From: Ricinus communis
Lineage: Eukaryota > Streptophyta > Magnoliopsida > Malpighiales > Euphorbiaceae
Length of the DNA stretch: 64,000 nt
Direction: 5' to 3'
Assembly (NCBI RefSeq): GCF_019578655.1
Contig: NC_063256.1
Location: forward strand, 21,304,005-21,368,004
The translations under genes were made by a program, and so were the position numbers. The notes under the pieces are model-generated. The model had not been told where the DNA came from and made no database searches. It saw only the letters and a program-made list of their open reading frames with translations. Shown one piece after another: positions 35,209 to 46,944 of the stretch. Each line of letters opens with the position of its first letter. Position 1 is the first letter of the stretch.

Positions 35209-35848
35209 CGTGATATGCACAAAGACAAGAAAATATTAGCAAACACAGAGTATTATACAAAGTATCCTCCCGACATTATTTCTCCTGTATACGGTTCGTG
35301 GTAGGTCTTTCTTCCTTAGGATCTTAGGTTTGGGCTTTCTATCATTAGGGATTGTAGGGTCGATGCACATGCAGTAAGCTCTCAAAGCAGATTTAAAATA
35401 AACAAGGTGATGTTTTTCGATATAAGTATAAAGCCTGCATATTTTAGGCCTGTGGCTTAATTCTACATGTTTTTAGGCCAAGGCTATCTAATATGCGGGC
35501 TTACGTACTTATAAGGAAAAACATCTTAGATAGCAAGCAATAGGGTTCCTAAGGGTAATTGCTGCTATCATTACCGTGAGCTAAGTCTTGGGTAAGAAAA
35601 AAAGGCTCCCACATGTAAAAAGTGTTCTTCCTTGGCTCATCTCCCCACTCAAGGGTCCATGCAATGAAGGAAACTCACTCATTACTTGTGAGTGATGGTT
35701 AGCCAGTGTCGCAATTTGAAGGTTCAAGTGGAACTAAATAATCACTAACTAATGCCATCGGGGCTATTGGGACCCAAAAAGGTAACGATGCAAATGATAC
35801 CAGAATCACTCATTAAAGACAGACATATATTAGAATCAACTTCTCTTA
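35209..35848 (-). other. T2 leader between primer site and copia insertion
   Basis: The plus-strand text matches, in reverse, the T4 leader (55071-55690) and directly the T3 leader (42130-42732). Shared phrases include CACATGCAGTAAGCTCTCAAA and TTACTTGTGAGTGATGGTTA. No reading frame is conserved among the copies. Confidence 0.75.
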
Positions 35849-35866
35849 TCCCTTGCAGTGTTGCCA
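35849..35866 (-). other. T2 primer binding site (mutated)
   Basis: On minus it reads TGGCAACACTGCAAGGGA. The T3 and T4 sites (TGGTGACTCTACTAGGGA and TGGTGACTTTACTAGAGA) differ at several positions. Together they resemble the tRNA-Arg primer site of Tat and Ogre elements (TGGCGACTCTGCTGGGGA). The assignment to tRNA-Arg is from family knowledge. Confidence 0.65.
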
Positions 35867-35872
35867 CTCTAG

Positions 35873-36107
35873 GCGGTAGTTTCGTGCGTGCACCCAAGTG
35901 CCTCTAGCGCTACGATACTATAAGGTTTTTCAACCTAATAGGAACACGCTAACTAATCACAAAGACTAGCGCGGAGATTGAGTCGCAACCTGGGTAATTC
36001 TCTTGGACATTTTTACTAATTTGAGTGGTGTTCTAGATTCCATAAGGAAGCTTCACCATATCTAGAAATGGATCCGGAAGCCAACTTCTTTATTTGTGTA
36101 TCTTATT
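35873..36107 (-). repeat. T2 5' LTR, only the last 235 bases
   Basis: It runs from GGCGGTAGTTTCGTGCG (LTR end) to ACTTCTTTATTTGTGTATC and then stops where a second LTR starts with TGTGGGTGA at 36108. The same 235 bases recur in that LTR, which gives a local direct duplication. Confidence 0.8.
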
Positions 36108-37760
36108 TGTGGGTGATGGTTTCGAGGGCGCACCTAAGTGTCTTTAGCAACTATGACACTGCAAGGCTTTTCAACCTAATCGAGAACATGTTAACTAGTC
36201 ACTAAGACTAAAGCGGAGATGGAAGTCGCCACCTGGATAATTCACTGGGACACTTTTACTAATGAGTAACATTTCTCATATTCCATAAAGAAGCTTATGC
36301 AACATCCAAAGATGGAGCTGGAAGCTAACTTCCTTATTTACGTATCGTAGTCTTTAATTTTATTGTTGAACAAATTATTCCCTATAAAGATAGCAGTTGA
36401 TATACAAGCATACCATGCAACACATAAAGCCCTCTTAAGTCTAGCCCATTTATTAAGCCCAACCCATGTTTAATTTATTTATCTAGCTTACTAAATCAAT
36501 TATATATAAGGCCTAGTCTAGCCCAATTACCAATTATGCTCTTGAATTCCAACCTTTAAGCCTAACGGACTACATATTATGATAAGACCCAATTATGTGA
36601 TCCTAAATCTAATATGGCCCTATTGTCCTAACTAAAGCATGGAAAAAGCCCACTACGTCTGCATTGATTTTAGATTTTAAGTCCAATTACCATTAATTAG
36701 CCTAGTGGACTACAATCTTTATGTGAGGTCCAATTTTAAGGCCTAAAGTCTATATGGTCCGTTTTTAGTTAATCAATCATATTACACTTATTTGATTACA
36801 CAGTAAACAAAAATGAAGTGCAGAAAAATAAATCTAACAGTTCCTCTAGGGCAGTCTTTTAACAGTTCCTCCCTCGATTTGATGCCCTAGAGCCAATGTC
36901 ACATGTAGAGGAAATAAGGAATTGATTAAAACATGCTAAATTAAGTAAAAAAAACAAAAAAATTATAAATGTTAATTTGAAACCCTAAAAAGTCATGCAA
37001 AGCCTAAAATACCTAAACTAGCAGTAAACTATAAATGAAAAAGAATCAAGTTTTAATCATGCAATCCTAAAATATTTAACTACAAAATCATAAAAGAATT
37101 ATGAATCTAATCTAAGATCCTAATAATGTTACTAATCATTAAAGAAAATAAAATAATCAAAACCTTACATGTTCTAATTATCATATTCAATTCCCTAAGG
37201 AGAGATTATTATTATATTCAATTCTTAGCAATTTATAACATATAATTACATGATGATGGTGAACCCTCAGGTTGTCACCATAGTTGGCTGTTTTTCAAGT
37301 TTGAAGAGACGATGATGCAGTTGAATCGAAGATCGGTTGAGGATCCAATTCTGGATGAGTTTTTGGGAAAGTTTTGTCATTCTTTTAAGGTTTCCTAATG
37401 TTAGTTCCTTCTTAATGTTGATATCTCTCTGTGTGTGTTTTTTGCTCAAAGTGTATTGACTTCTAATTCTTGCTAAGAATTGGTCCTTTACTAATACTTC
37501 CTCCTTTTCTTTTCTAAACTTGGGAGTTAATGATGCATTTATAGACATAAGGTTTAGGAAACCCTAGGTGCAGAGCGATAAAGTTAAGTTCTTTTAGAGA
37601 TTATCTCTAATAAAATCAAATAAAGTCCCATATTTATCAATAAAAACCTTCTAGAAAACCATTTTTGATGTAAAAGTGCTAAAAAATGACATCGAATTAA
37701 GAAAATCATGAATTCGCACTGTGTAGAGTCGATTGGCTCTAAAAGGGCAAATTATGACCC
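36108..37760 (-). repeat. Tat LTR, left arm of head-to-head pair
   Basis: It starts TGTGGGTGATGG and aligns with 7570-9560 in the same orientation, including GGTTGTCACCATAG near 37268 (9000 in the T2 LTR) and CGCACTGTGTAGAG near 37712 (9518). TATA box on minus near 37540-37550 (TATAAATG). It stops 215 bases upstream of that box and joins the oppositely oriented arm. Confidence 0.8.
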
Positions 37761-39470
37761 TTAGGATCTCCTTTGAAACTCTACCTGTATAAATAAAAAG
37801 AGGTGATTAAGGTAAGAGTTAACAACTAAGAACTAGAATTTGGTAACTAGCAATTAACGACACTAATAACACAATGAGAAACACTCAGAAAGAAAGAAAA
37901 AGAAAAAGAAAAAGAAACAAAGAGGAAAATAAGAGAAAAATATTGTAAGTTGTAGCCATTCTTAAGCCACTAAGAAAGAACTTTTTTTTTTTTGAAAAAT
38001 AGCTACTCAAGAAAGAAGGTTTTTGGAAAATTATTTCTAAATCGACAAATATTTTCTCAACACTAGATCCAGCACTAAATTCCTATCTGGTCTTTGACTC
38101 AACTGCATCCTCATCGACTGAGACTCGTAGATCCATCAACTACGGTGATAACCTGATTGTTCCTTCAAACATGCATTCATTATCATCCTAAAATTGGTTC
38201 CTTCATTCCTTTTATTTCCTTTTTGTTATTTAGTTTTAGAAATATGATTAGGGTATATTATTCATGACCAGTATGATTAGATTAGGGTTTCTATGAATTA
38301 GCATGTTAAGTGGATTTTGAAGCTAATAATAAGAACTTTAGAATTTTGAATCTGATAAGTTTGCCTATTAGGATTTTGAATCTGATTAGGTACATGTAAT
38401 AGGATTAATAATTAGATTTATAGTTCCATTATGATTTGCTTTCAATTTTTAGGGTTCTTGTCAGCTTTAGGTTTCTTTGATTGTTTAATTGATTCCAGTT
38501 ATTTTTATTTTGTTATTTATTTCATTTTTTTATATTCTAATTAATTTTACTTTTTGTGGATGTGAAATTCAGCTTTAGAGATGCAAAATACACTAACGAA
38601 TCATTAGAAAGCCTACTAGAAACCCTTGAGCCGATCGTCTCTATTCTTAGAGCCAATCGGTTGCGCAATGCCACCCTTAATTTTCTTATGTTTTTGGATG
38701 ATTTTGATGTATTTTGAGGTTCTGTATTAGTTTTTAGGTCTTTTCTTTCACAATTGTAGTTGTAGGCTGGGTTGTAATAATAAGGTTTATCTTTCTACCT
38801 TTATTTTGTTTATTTTGCTTACTGTATGATTAATCAAATATGTGTTTATTTGATTGATTTTATTAAAATGGGCCACATAGACAAAGGATTGAAACTGGAT
38901 CTAACATGAATATGGCAGTCCAATAGGTTAATCAACATTAACTAGGATTGGGCTTCATTAGAATTAGGATCATAATGAACGGACCTTATCATAATAAGTA
39001 GTCAATTAGGTTTAAAGGCTGAAAACCAAAAGCATAACATGTAATTAGGCTAGACTAGGTGGGCTACATGCATAATTGACTAGTAAACTAGGCTAACAAC
39101 TTTAATATAGGCTGGGCTTAAATAAAATGAACTAGACTTAGGCGAATTATGTGTGTTATTTGGTATGCATGTGTATAAATTACTTGCATTTATAGGGAAT
39201 AGCTTATTAAATAATAAAATTAAAGACTAATATATACAAATAAAGAAGTTGGCTGCCGGATCCATCTTTGAATTTGTGGTGTGAGCTTCCTTATGGAATA
39301 TGAGAAATGCCACTCATTAGTAAAAGCATCACGATAAATACCTAGGTGATGACTCCCATCTCTGTGCTAGTCTCAATGATTAGTTAGCGTGTTCCCGATT
39401 AGGTTGAAAAGCCTTATAGTGCCATAGTTGTTAAAGACACTTAAGTGCATGCCTAAAACTGCTGCCCACA
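37761..39470 (+). repeat. Tat LTR, right arm of head-to-head pair
   Basis: It is the same LTR read on plus: TATAAATA at 37788-37795 opens the transcribed part, AACAGAGACTCGTAGATC-like text near 38115, and the end is CTGCTGCCCACA at 39470. It lacks U3 upstream of the TATA box except for about 25 bases. It contains the AGCCGATCG cluster at 38625-38665 and an AAAGAAAAAG run at 37890-37920. Its end abuts T3 protease sequence. Confidence 0.8.
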
Positions 39471-39983
39471 GATATACAGGACATTGAACTCAAACCAAGA
39501 TTTTATGGGACTTATTTTTACCAAAGCTGAGAACGTCCCTTCTACAACCCTTTTAGTCTCGTCATAGACTCTTATGACCATGTCGGATGGCTTCAGATCT
39601 TTCGTAGTCATTCTTAGTTTAGGAAGTATGCAAGAAGGACAAATATCAATGGCTGACCCATCATCTACCATCACATAGGGAGTCATTTTCCCTTTTACTT
39701 CTATAGCAATATAGAGAGCCTTATTATGGTCCTTTCCCTTTAATGGTAAAACTTCATCCAAGAAAGTGATCATCCCAATGGTCTTGTCAGTTAGTGTTTT
39801 GATCATATCCTCGGGGGTGGTTGTCGTACTTATAGTGATACTGGATAAGGCTTGAATCAAAGCCTTCTTGTGGTTTTGCAAGTGCATCAGCAGCTCCCAG
39901 ATATCAACCATTTTCATGTTCTTCTTTAGCTCTTCTAATAACCTTTTATGCTTTTCATCTGATCCTTTCTCAACCTGCTTCAA
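39471..39983 (-). pseudogene. T3 protease, C-terminus cut
   Basis: The frame encodes HKRLLEELKKNMKMVDIWEL, TTTPEDMIKTLTDKTIGMIT, then MVDDGSAIDICPSCILPKLR with the active-site Asp, and RVVEGTFSALVKISPIKSWF. It is cut at EFNVL, before the LLGRPW motif, by the LTR end at 39470. This is the best-preserved copy of the N-terminal protease region and shows what T1 lost. Confidence 0.8.
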
Positions 39984-41970
39984 CTCTTATGCCCCCTTGT
40001 CATTATTCTTAGCCCCTGGCTCAGCTTCCTTATCAAAATTGATGTCTGCCCAGATGTCTTTGGCACCAGTATCTTGGACTTCACACTCATCCATGGAACT
40101 ATACTAGATATTGATGGCCATGATTAACTTCCTTTCTCCTTCCTTCCACACTTCTAGGAGACAAGTGTTACCAATTACCTACTCCTCATTATCCAATCTC
40201 CAACCACTCGGAACAATGTCTTTAATCCAAATGTCGGTCATAGGAGGCCTTGAATGACAAACGTTGAAGTTAAACTTGCCTAAAAGGCTACTCTAACAGA
40301 TCTTCACACTCATCTGGAGGAGGTTGCTCCACTTACCAATCCCTACAATCTATCAGATCCTAGATTTCGTGTTTCAGACGATTGCATTGATTTGTCACAT
40401 TCCTAAAGGTTTGCTGATACTTACAATATTGATCATTGTGAAGGTTCATATGACTTCTTGGTGTTAGGTGCTTAAGCTTCCTGCTCCTTACAAAGTGATG
40501 GAACACCATAGATAATGGTGCTTCCAGCTCAATGAAGGTCCTTTGTGGGCTCTTAGGCTTAGGTTTTGGCTCTATTTCAAGTTTAGGTGCGGGTACGTCT
40601 TGGAAGGAATTCATGACCTCCTTTTAACTAAAGTCGAGCCTGATCACGAATACCTAGTTTGGGGGTGATGTTGTTGTAGTTGGGTAGTGGGGTTCTTTTA
40701 GTACTAGGCTAGTCAAGGTTGGTTAGCTTTTTGGCATCAATTAGGTCTTGAACTTCGTGTTTCAGGCAGATGTAATTGTTAGTACGGTGTTTGAGTGCTT
40801 GATGGAATTTGTAATAGGTGTTTGGCTTGTATCCAGGTGCATTGGGGTCTGGCGGGTTTTGGAAGGTAGTGGGTTGGAGCAGGCCATTTTGCACTAGCCT
40901 TTTAAAGATTTTTTAGAGAGGCTGCTTAAAATTGGAGAACCTCCTTGGTTGATGGAACACAGTGACATCAAGAGTTATGGTCCCTTGAGCCTAATAGTTC
41001 ATTCTTTTGCCAGTTCGAACACTTTTCTATTGTACTCAATCTCTTCAACCTGGAGATCATTATCATACAAGTCCATGAACGTCTTTGGACTCATCATCTA
41101 CAGCCTTTGAACCTAAGGTGGAAGGATGTTCCGGACCACCATACAAGCTCGATCCTTCTCAAAATACTTATTTTTCATCAATCCAGCTTTATTCCTCCAC
41201 TTAGTTAAGAAATCAGAGGACTCATTTGGTTTATGCTTAGTGGATTCAAGATCTTAATTAAAACTTCGAAACAAAATATTTACACAAATATCACCACTCA
41301 GCTTTGACAAATCTTTCTAAGCCTTGATACCAGTTCACGATGGGTCCTTCTTAGGATAGTACAAGTAGCTTGATAATTTGGGTCTTACTCATTTGAGTAG
41401 TCTCCATGATAGCGACATATTATTTCGAGTAGACCTTCAGATCACCAGTCTTGTTGTACTTGTTCATCTCAGGCATTCTAAAATTAGAAGGTAGCTTGTC
41501 CTCATAAATTATAACCAACTCATCAAAGTCGTAAGTCGAGTCCAAACCCTTGATTTCCAGCATCTCTTGCATCTTATCCTAGTCCAATACAAACTTGTCC
41601 AAAATCACAAAACTTATGAGGCACTCCCCTCCTAATAGGATCATCGGCATTAGCAGTGGCAGTTGCGGCAACAGTGACAGTTTCAACAACAATAGCAACC
41701 GGGTCAACTGGAGCAGGGGGAATAGTTATTGTGGAGGCAGCCGAAGCAGCTGTCAAAGCTTGGTTTGTAGCCATTCCAGCCAAAAGTTATTGGAGATCTT
41801 TCCGAATCACACCCCTCAGGTCATCGATGACAGCGTTCTTAAGGATCTTAACGGCCTGCTCATTAGCTCTTTCATTAGCCATTTTTGTCATAGCTTTGGT
41901 ATTAATTATGGAAGGTTGATGCCTTGGTCTTTCAAGGTATTCCAACATAGACCAGATCTTTAATGAAATT
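39984..41970 (-). pseudogene. T3 gag and gag-protease spacer
   Basis: From 41970 downward: helical N-terminal block near 41810-41930, MAGMATNQALTAASAAST at 41783, DDPIRRGVPHKFCDFGQ, then a degenerate capsid part (41150-41560). Two zinc-knuckle-like motifs follow: YYKFHQALKHRTNNYICLKHE (40755-40815; first and last Cys are Tyr) and YCKYQQTFRNVTNQCNRLKH (40365-40430). MNSFQDVPAPKLE at 40614 opens the stretch between them and matches MNSFIDLPQTKLE of T4. Stops split it in at least four places. Confidence 0.75.
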
Positions 41971-42732
41971 GGTATCCTCTCCAGCCTATTGATCTCTTGT
42001 CTTTTCTAATCCAAAGGAGAATCTATATGGCTTCAAAATAAAGAGTTCGAGTGATGCATGATGCGCGTGCAATGCATAAGATTAGAGGTTACCAATCACA
42101 AAGAAGATTTACAAGGTACTATACATCCTTCTAACCTTATTACTCCCGCACACGGTTTGAGTGAGTCTTTTTCCTAGGATTTTGGGCATGAGCTTATTAG
42201 CAACCGGGGATAATAGTCCCGGTGCACATGCCAATAGTTCCTCAAAGCTATTTAAATCAAACAAGGTGACATTTTCCACTATAAGAGTAAAGCCTAGATT
42301 TCTTTGGGCTTAAGTCTCGACATCACATCTCTTGGGCTAAGGCCTTTTAAGATGTGGGCTTAGACTCTTATAAGGGAAAATATCTGGCACAGGCATCAAT
42401 TATGTACCTAAAGGAGATTTCTACTATCATTACCATAGGTTGGGTCTTGGCTAAGGATAAAAGGCTCCCATATATAAAAAATATCCTTCCTTTGCTCATC
42501 TCCCTACCACTTAAGGGTCCATGTGATGAAGGTAACTTACTTATTACTTGTGAGTAATGGTTAGCTAGTGCCGTAATTTCAAGGTTCGAGTGGAACTAAA
42601 GAACTACTAACTGACTCCATTGGGGCTATAGGGACCAAAGTGCATAATGTGTGAAAATGGTGTAGTGATGCAAGAATAAACCATTAAATAATCAAATTAA
42701 AAATAAGGATACACTAGAATCAACTTCTCTTA
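41971..42732 (-). other. T3 leader
   Basis: It is homologous to the T2 leader (35209-35848) and, in reverse, to the T4 leader. It is noncoding in all three copies. Confidence 0.7.
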
Positions 42733-42750
42733 TCCCTAGTAGAGTCACCA
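42733..42750 (-). other. T3 primer binding site
   Basis: On minus TGGTGACTCTACTAGGGA, three bases after the LTR end (TAG between). It is close to the tRNA-Arg type site of Tat elements and the best-preserved copy here. Confidence 0.75.
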
Positions 42751-42753
42751 CTA

Positions 42754-43207
42754 TGGGTGGCAGATTTAGGCATGCACCCAAGTGTCTCTCGCAACTATGG
42801 TAATGCAAGGCTTTTTATCCTAATTGGGAACATCCTAACTAGTCACAGAGACTAGCGCGAAGAAAAGGAGTCACCACTCGGGTAATTCTCCGAGAGACTT
42901 ATACTAATTGAGTGGCATACTAGATTCTATAAGAAAGCTTTGCCACATCCAAAGATGGATCCGGAAGCCAACTTCCTTATTTGTGTATCCTTATTTTTAA
43001 TTTTATTGTTTAACGGACTATCTCCTATAAATACAACATGATAATTCTACATATTAAGTACTATAACATGTGAGGTCTATCTAAGTCTAGCCCAATTTAG
43101 TTTGACCTAATTCTTATTTGTTTTTTTAGCCTAGATTAACTCCTCAATTATGCTCAAAGAGGCCACCTAGTCTAGCTAAATTACAAGTTATGCTTTTGAT
43201 TACCAAG
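42754..43207 (-). repeat. T3 5' LTR, part 1
   Basis: It starts TGGGTGGCAG (first TG of the usual TGTGGG lost or fused) and follows the T2 LTR to about TTATGCTTTTGATTACCAAG, where plastid DNA begins. It continues at 44563. Confidence 0.8.
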
Positions 43208-43667
43208 TTATGGTTCACCCAAGTATTCCCTGCTTGTCTGACTGTTGCTGAGCAATTTTTGGATATTAAGAAAAACCTCCCCAAAAGGTAATCTTAAGGT
43301 GGCCGATTTCCCCTATTTTGCAATCAGTTTCACAATAGCACCTGCAACTCTAGCTAATTCTCCACCCTTTCTAAATGTGATTTCTATGTCATGTATGGTC
43401 GTGCCTAAGGGCATATCGGTTAAAGTAGATTCTTCTTTTTTATCAATCAAAACCTCTTCCCAAACTGTACAAGCTTCTTCCAAAATCATATGGCTTTTTG
43501 GATGTGGATGATGATATTTATACAGATGGATCTTATATATCGTAAAATGAAAAAAAGTACTACATGAATGGATATATAGGGATCCAAATCTACTGAATCG
43601 CTCATGTTATGCTCTTATACATCCTAGGCCTTCCCGTTCCTTCATCTAGTTTATGTTCTTCATGTAG
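43208..43667 (-). pseudogene. rpl2: Plastid rpl2 fragment: end of intron and start of exon 2
   Basis: On minus, 43667 to 43420 matches the 3' part of the plastid rpl2 group II intron (GGGAAGAGGTTTTGATTGAT near 43460). Exon 2 follows from about 43419 and encodes [20 protein letters not shown], then [15 protein letters not shown] and a stop before GKSATL. Plastid L2 ribosomal protein has the same order. Substitutions and a stop show decay. The fragment ends inside the exon at about 43208. Confidence 0.92.
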
Positions 43668-43881
<214 letters not shown>

Positions 43882-44562
43882 GCATAAAGATAATCAATTT
43901 GATCATTGTGGTAAGACTCTATTATGGATTTCTGACCACATTCTCCATGGGGCCCTCTTATCTCTTTCTTCTCTGAGCTCGAGTTATAGAAGAAGGAGAA
44001 GAAGGAATTGAGAAGAAGGTATCAGCAACAATAGATTTTATTATGGAACAGCTCATGATGTTCATATCAATTTATTATGTCCCTCTACATCTAGCATCAG
44101 GTAGACCTCATACAATAATTGTCCTAACTCTACCTTATCTTTTGTTTCATTTCTTTTGGAACAATCAAAAACACTTTTTTTTTATTATGGAGCTACTACT
44201 AGAAATCCATTTCATAATCTTAGCATTCAATTTGCATTCCTGAATAATCTCATTTTCAATTATTTAACTATTTCATTTTACCAAGTTTAATGTTAGTCAA
44301 ATTAGTCAATATTTATATGTCACGATGCAACAAGAAGATGTTATTTTTAACAAGTAGTTTTATTGGTTAGTTAATTGCTCACATTTTATTCGTGAAATGG
44401 GTTGGATTGATATTTGTCTGGATACAACAAAACAATTTTATTAGATCTAATGTACTTCTTTTATCTAATAAGTACCTTGTGTCAGAATTGAGAAATTTTA
44501 TGGCTCGAATCTTTAGTATTCTCTTATTTATTACATGCGTCTACTCTTTAAGCAGAATACTT
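43882..44562 (+). pseudogene. ycf1: Plastid ycf1 (Tic214) 5' fragment
   Basis: It encodes [20 protein letters not shown], then [20 protein letters not shown] (43990-44130), [40 protein letters not shown] and [20 protein letters not shown]. These are membrane segments of the N-terminal part of the plastid import protein Tic214. At least four frame breaks are present. It ends near 44562, where LTR text resumes. Confidence 0.93.
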
Positions 44563-45415
44563 TGTATATGAACTACCAATTGCATACCAAGGCCCAACTC
44601 AATCATCTTGTTATAAGTAAGTTGATTAATTAATTTTAGATATGGCAAAATCTACTGAGTTTAAATGGGTTTTAATTTAGGCCCATCTTACTAATATGTT
44701 AAACTAATGGGCTATGACTTACATACCAAAATCTAAATTTTTAGCCTATGTTTAGATGTCCAATTTTAGTTAGCATTCATACAACAGATATCTGTCATTC
44801 ATCCATCAAAACAAAGTAAGAATATAAAAAAGCAAGATAAAGAAAGCAATAAATCTAAATTATCACAATCCTTCCTATAACTAATAAACTTTTAAAAAAT
44901 AAATAAACTAGGTCAAAAATGGCAAAAATCAGGGAAAGGGCTCGAAATTCATGAAATAGGATAGATTCAGGACGAATAGCGGGCTAGTGATATCACAGAG
45001 CTGGTATGCTCTATGCATAGTTGATCGGCTATGCATAGAGCTTATCGGCTCTAGGCTTCTATTCTAGGCCAATTTTTCTTTTTTAGCACTCCAACCTTGG
45101 AATTCCAATATACATACATAAAACACGTGAAAATTGATTAATATTCATGCAATACATAAAATAATACAAAAAATAACTAATCTTTAGGGTAATAAGACAA
45201 AAAAAACTTATAGTAAGTAAAACTTCCTAATATGGCAATTTCTTAAAAAATATAGATATTAAAATAATCATGCAACCCTAATTAACTCATGCTAATGCAT
45301 ATAAATCATCATCAAAGAAACATAAATCTAGCATGTTGATCATTACACATGGTTATAAGATTCAAAAACCAAGAATCAGAAGTTATCTATTTCAGAATCT
45401 AAGAAACATGCATAT
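44563..45415 (-). repeat. T3 5' LTR, part 2
   Basis: It resumes the LTR with AGCCTATGTTTAGATGTCCAA (near 44741; 8200 in the T2 LTR). It has a palindrome-rich cluster at 44990-45060: CTATGCATAG twice and two copies of TGATCGGCTATG or TTATCGGCTCTA. It ends at CATGCATAT where an inverted LTR end begins. Confidence 0.8.
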
Positions 45416-45528
45416 TGTGGGTGGCAGTTTCGGGAGCATACCCAAGTTTCTTTAGCTATTACGACACTATAAGGCTTTTCAACCTTACATGCTAACTAGT
45501 CATTAAGACTAGCTCGGATATGTGAGTC
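45416..45528 (-). repeat. 113-base Tat LTR end in opposite orientation to T4
   Basis: It starts TGTGGGTGGCAGTTTCGGG and runs to TGTGAGTC, matching the first 113 bases of the LTR at 7570. It stops inside the GGAGTCGCCA block, and SIRE copia sequence follows. Confidence 0.8.
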
Positions 45529-46944
45529 AAATGAATAAGGTTTGATTGTCAAATGTTGATTGCACCTCATAGTTAGATGCCTCAAATATAGCTTGTTTAT
45601 TCTTGTTGTATAGCTGACTAACACTCAGTAGATTGTACTTTAACCCTTCAACTAGTGAAACATCTTTAATTTGAGGATTTGATTTGATAATGCCTTTTCC
45701 TATGATCTTTCCTCTCCTTTTATCTCCATATATCACATATCCACCACTAGTTTTATCTGACTTAGAGAACTTAGATGAGTCCTTTGTCATGTGTCTCGAG
45801 CAGCCGCTATCTATATACCAGTCATCTGTTTTCTTCATACTGCACAAACATATCTACATATAACAATTCGATTTAGGTCTTCAATCTACATTGGGTCCTG
45901 AATTGTCAACAAGTTTTAGCTTGTATCCTTTAGTAACTAGAATAAAAATCTCCTAAAGCGTGTTCCAAATACATGTCCATCAGCAGGAATAGTCTTTGTA
46001 AACTAAGATGAAGAAGTAGTATTTGCATTTGAAGATTTGTCATGCAAATGTTATTTATGATTTTCATTAAAATATTTTGCCTTTTCCATATCTTTAGAGC
46101 TAGAGGTGTGATAGGAAATCTCCTTTCCTTTAGTTTAATGATCAAGGTTCGACTTCTATTTTTCCATGACTTTAAGAAAAATTTCTCTCACCTTTTAAAT
46201 TAGTCATGAGAAAAGTGTCTAAGCTTAACATTTCATGTAACTTGTCATTCTCATTAGTTATCCATTCAATTCCGTGAATCAAACAACTGTCTTGAGTCAA
46301 GGAACATGATAGATCACTACTTAGTTTTTCAGTTTTAGCTTTCAGAAATTCATTTTTCATGACATCAATATACCAGGAGTTATTTAGTTTAAAAGTGATC
46401 GAATTTTGAACATGCAACTCAGTGAATTTTGATAATAGAGAGTTGTACTTCCTTTTAGGTTTCTATATACTCTAGACAATTCATTGAACATATTTTCATA
46501 ATTGTCTTAGTCTGAATTAGATACCTGACTCTCTAATATGGATTAATCGTCTGTATCTACCATGAGACATATATTAGCTTTCTCTTATTTATCAAACGCC
46601 TCATCCTTGCTTAATAAATCATTATTATCACTCCATGTTGCATGACTTTCTTCTGTTTGTCCTGCTCGATATCAGATGTCTCATTCTTTCCTACTTTTGG
46701 CTTAGTGGCATTAGATTTCTGAAATGCTCTTCTCCTTCTTAGAGCACCTCTCTTAAAAACCTCTTCATTTTTCCAATGAAAGCAACTATGTTCACATTTA
46801 ATGAATCATAACTAGTGTTTTTTGAGTTTGTCAGAAGAGCTATTCCTTTCTCCTTTTTGTCTTCTTTAAATGTCTCACCATACTACTTGTTCATGAGCAT
46901 CTCATGAGTCATCAAGGATCCGATTTGCTCATTAGTGTCAACAC
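45529..46944 (-). pseudogene. SIRE-type copia fragment: gag C-terminus and protease start
   Basis: On minus from 46944: TNEQIGSLMTHEMLMNK, KGIALLTNSKNTSYDSLNVN, FIGKMKRFLRGALRRRRA (gag C-terminal part), a helical stretch (46172-46417), and then WYIDSGCSRHMTKDSSKFSK with the protease DSG motif, KRRGKIIGKGI and LKYNLLSVSQLYNKNKQAIF (45527-45847). Wording fits the SIRE (Maximus) clade. No LTR, primer site or target duplication is seen, so it is a fragment caught between two Tat copies. Frame breaks are frequent between 45850 and 46170. Confidence 0.8.

Larger units (their letters stand above)
7570..36107 (-). mobile_element. T2: Tat-type Ty3/gypsy element, heavily nested
   Basis: Left boundary is an LTR end (TGTGGGTGG read on plus, i.e. 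...CCCACA on minus) placed in T1 protease codons. Right side has the primer site (35849-35866) and the first 235 bases of the 5' LTR (35873-36107). Within it lie an antisense PMD and DUF7745 module, integrase C-terminus, gag, and the leader. RT, RNase H, protease and most of integrase are deleted at about 17195. Three later insertions (solo LTR, Tekay, copia) add about 17.7 kb. Removing them leaves about 10.8 kb. Confidence 0.75.

Noticed and set aside
36108..39470. DNA transposon with long terminal inverted repeats
   Set aside because: Both arms align with Tat LTRs that elsewhere sit next to primer site and gag. There is no transposase, and the flanks share no duplication.
41656..41919. Plus-strand ORFs rich in Ala, Val and Ser
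   Set aside because: They are antisense shadows of the Thr/Ala-rich part of T3 gag, which T2 and T4 share on the coding strand.
43245..43511. Plus-strand 88-codon ORF
   Set aside because: It is the reverse complement of plastid rpl2 exon 2 and intron; the minus-strand reading (TDMPLG...) is the real one.
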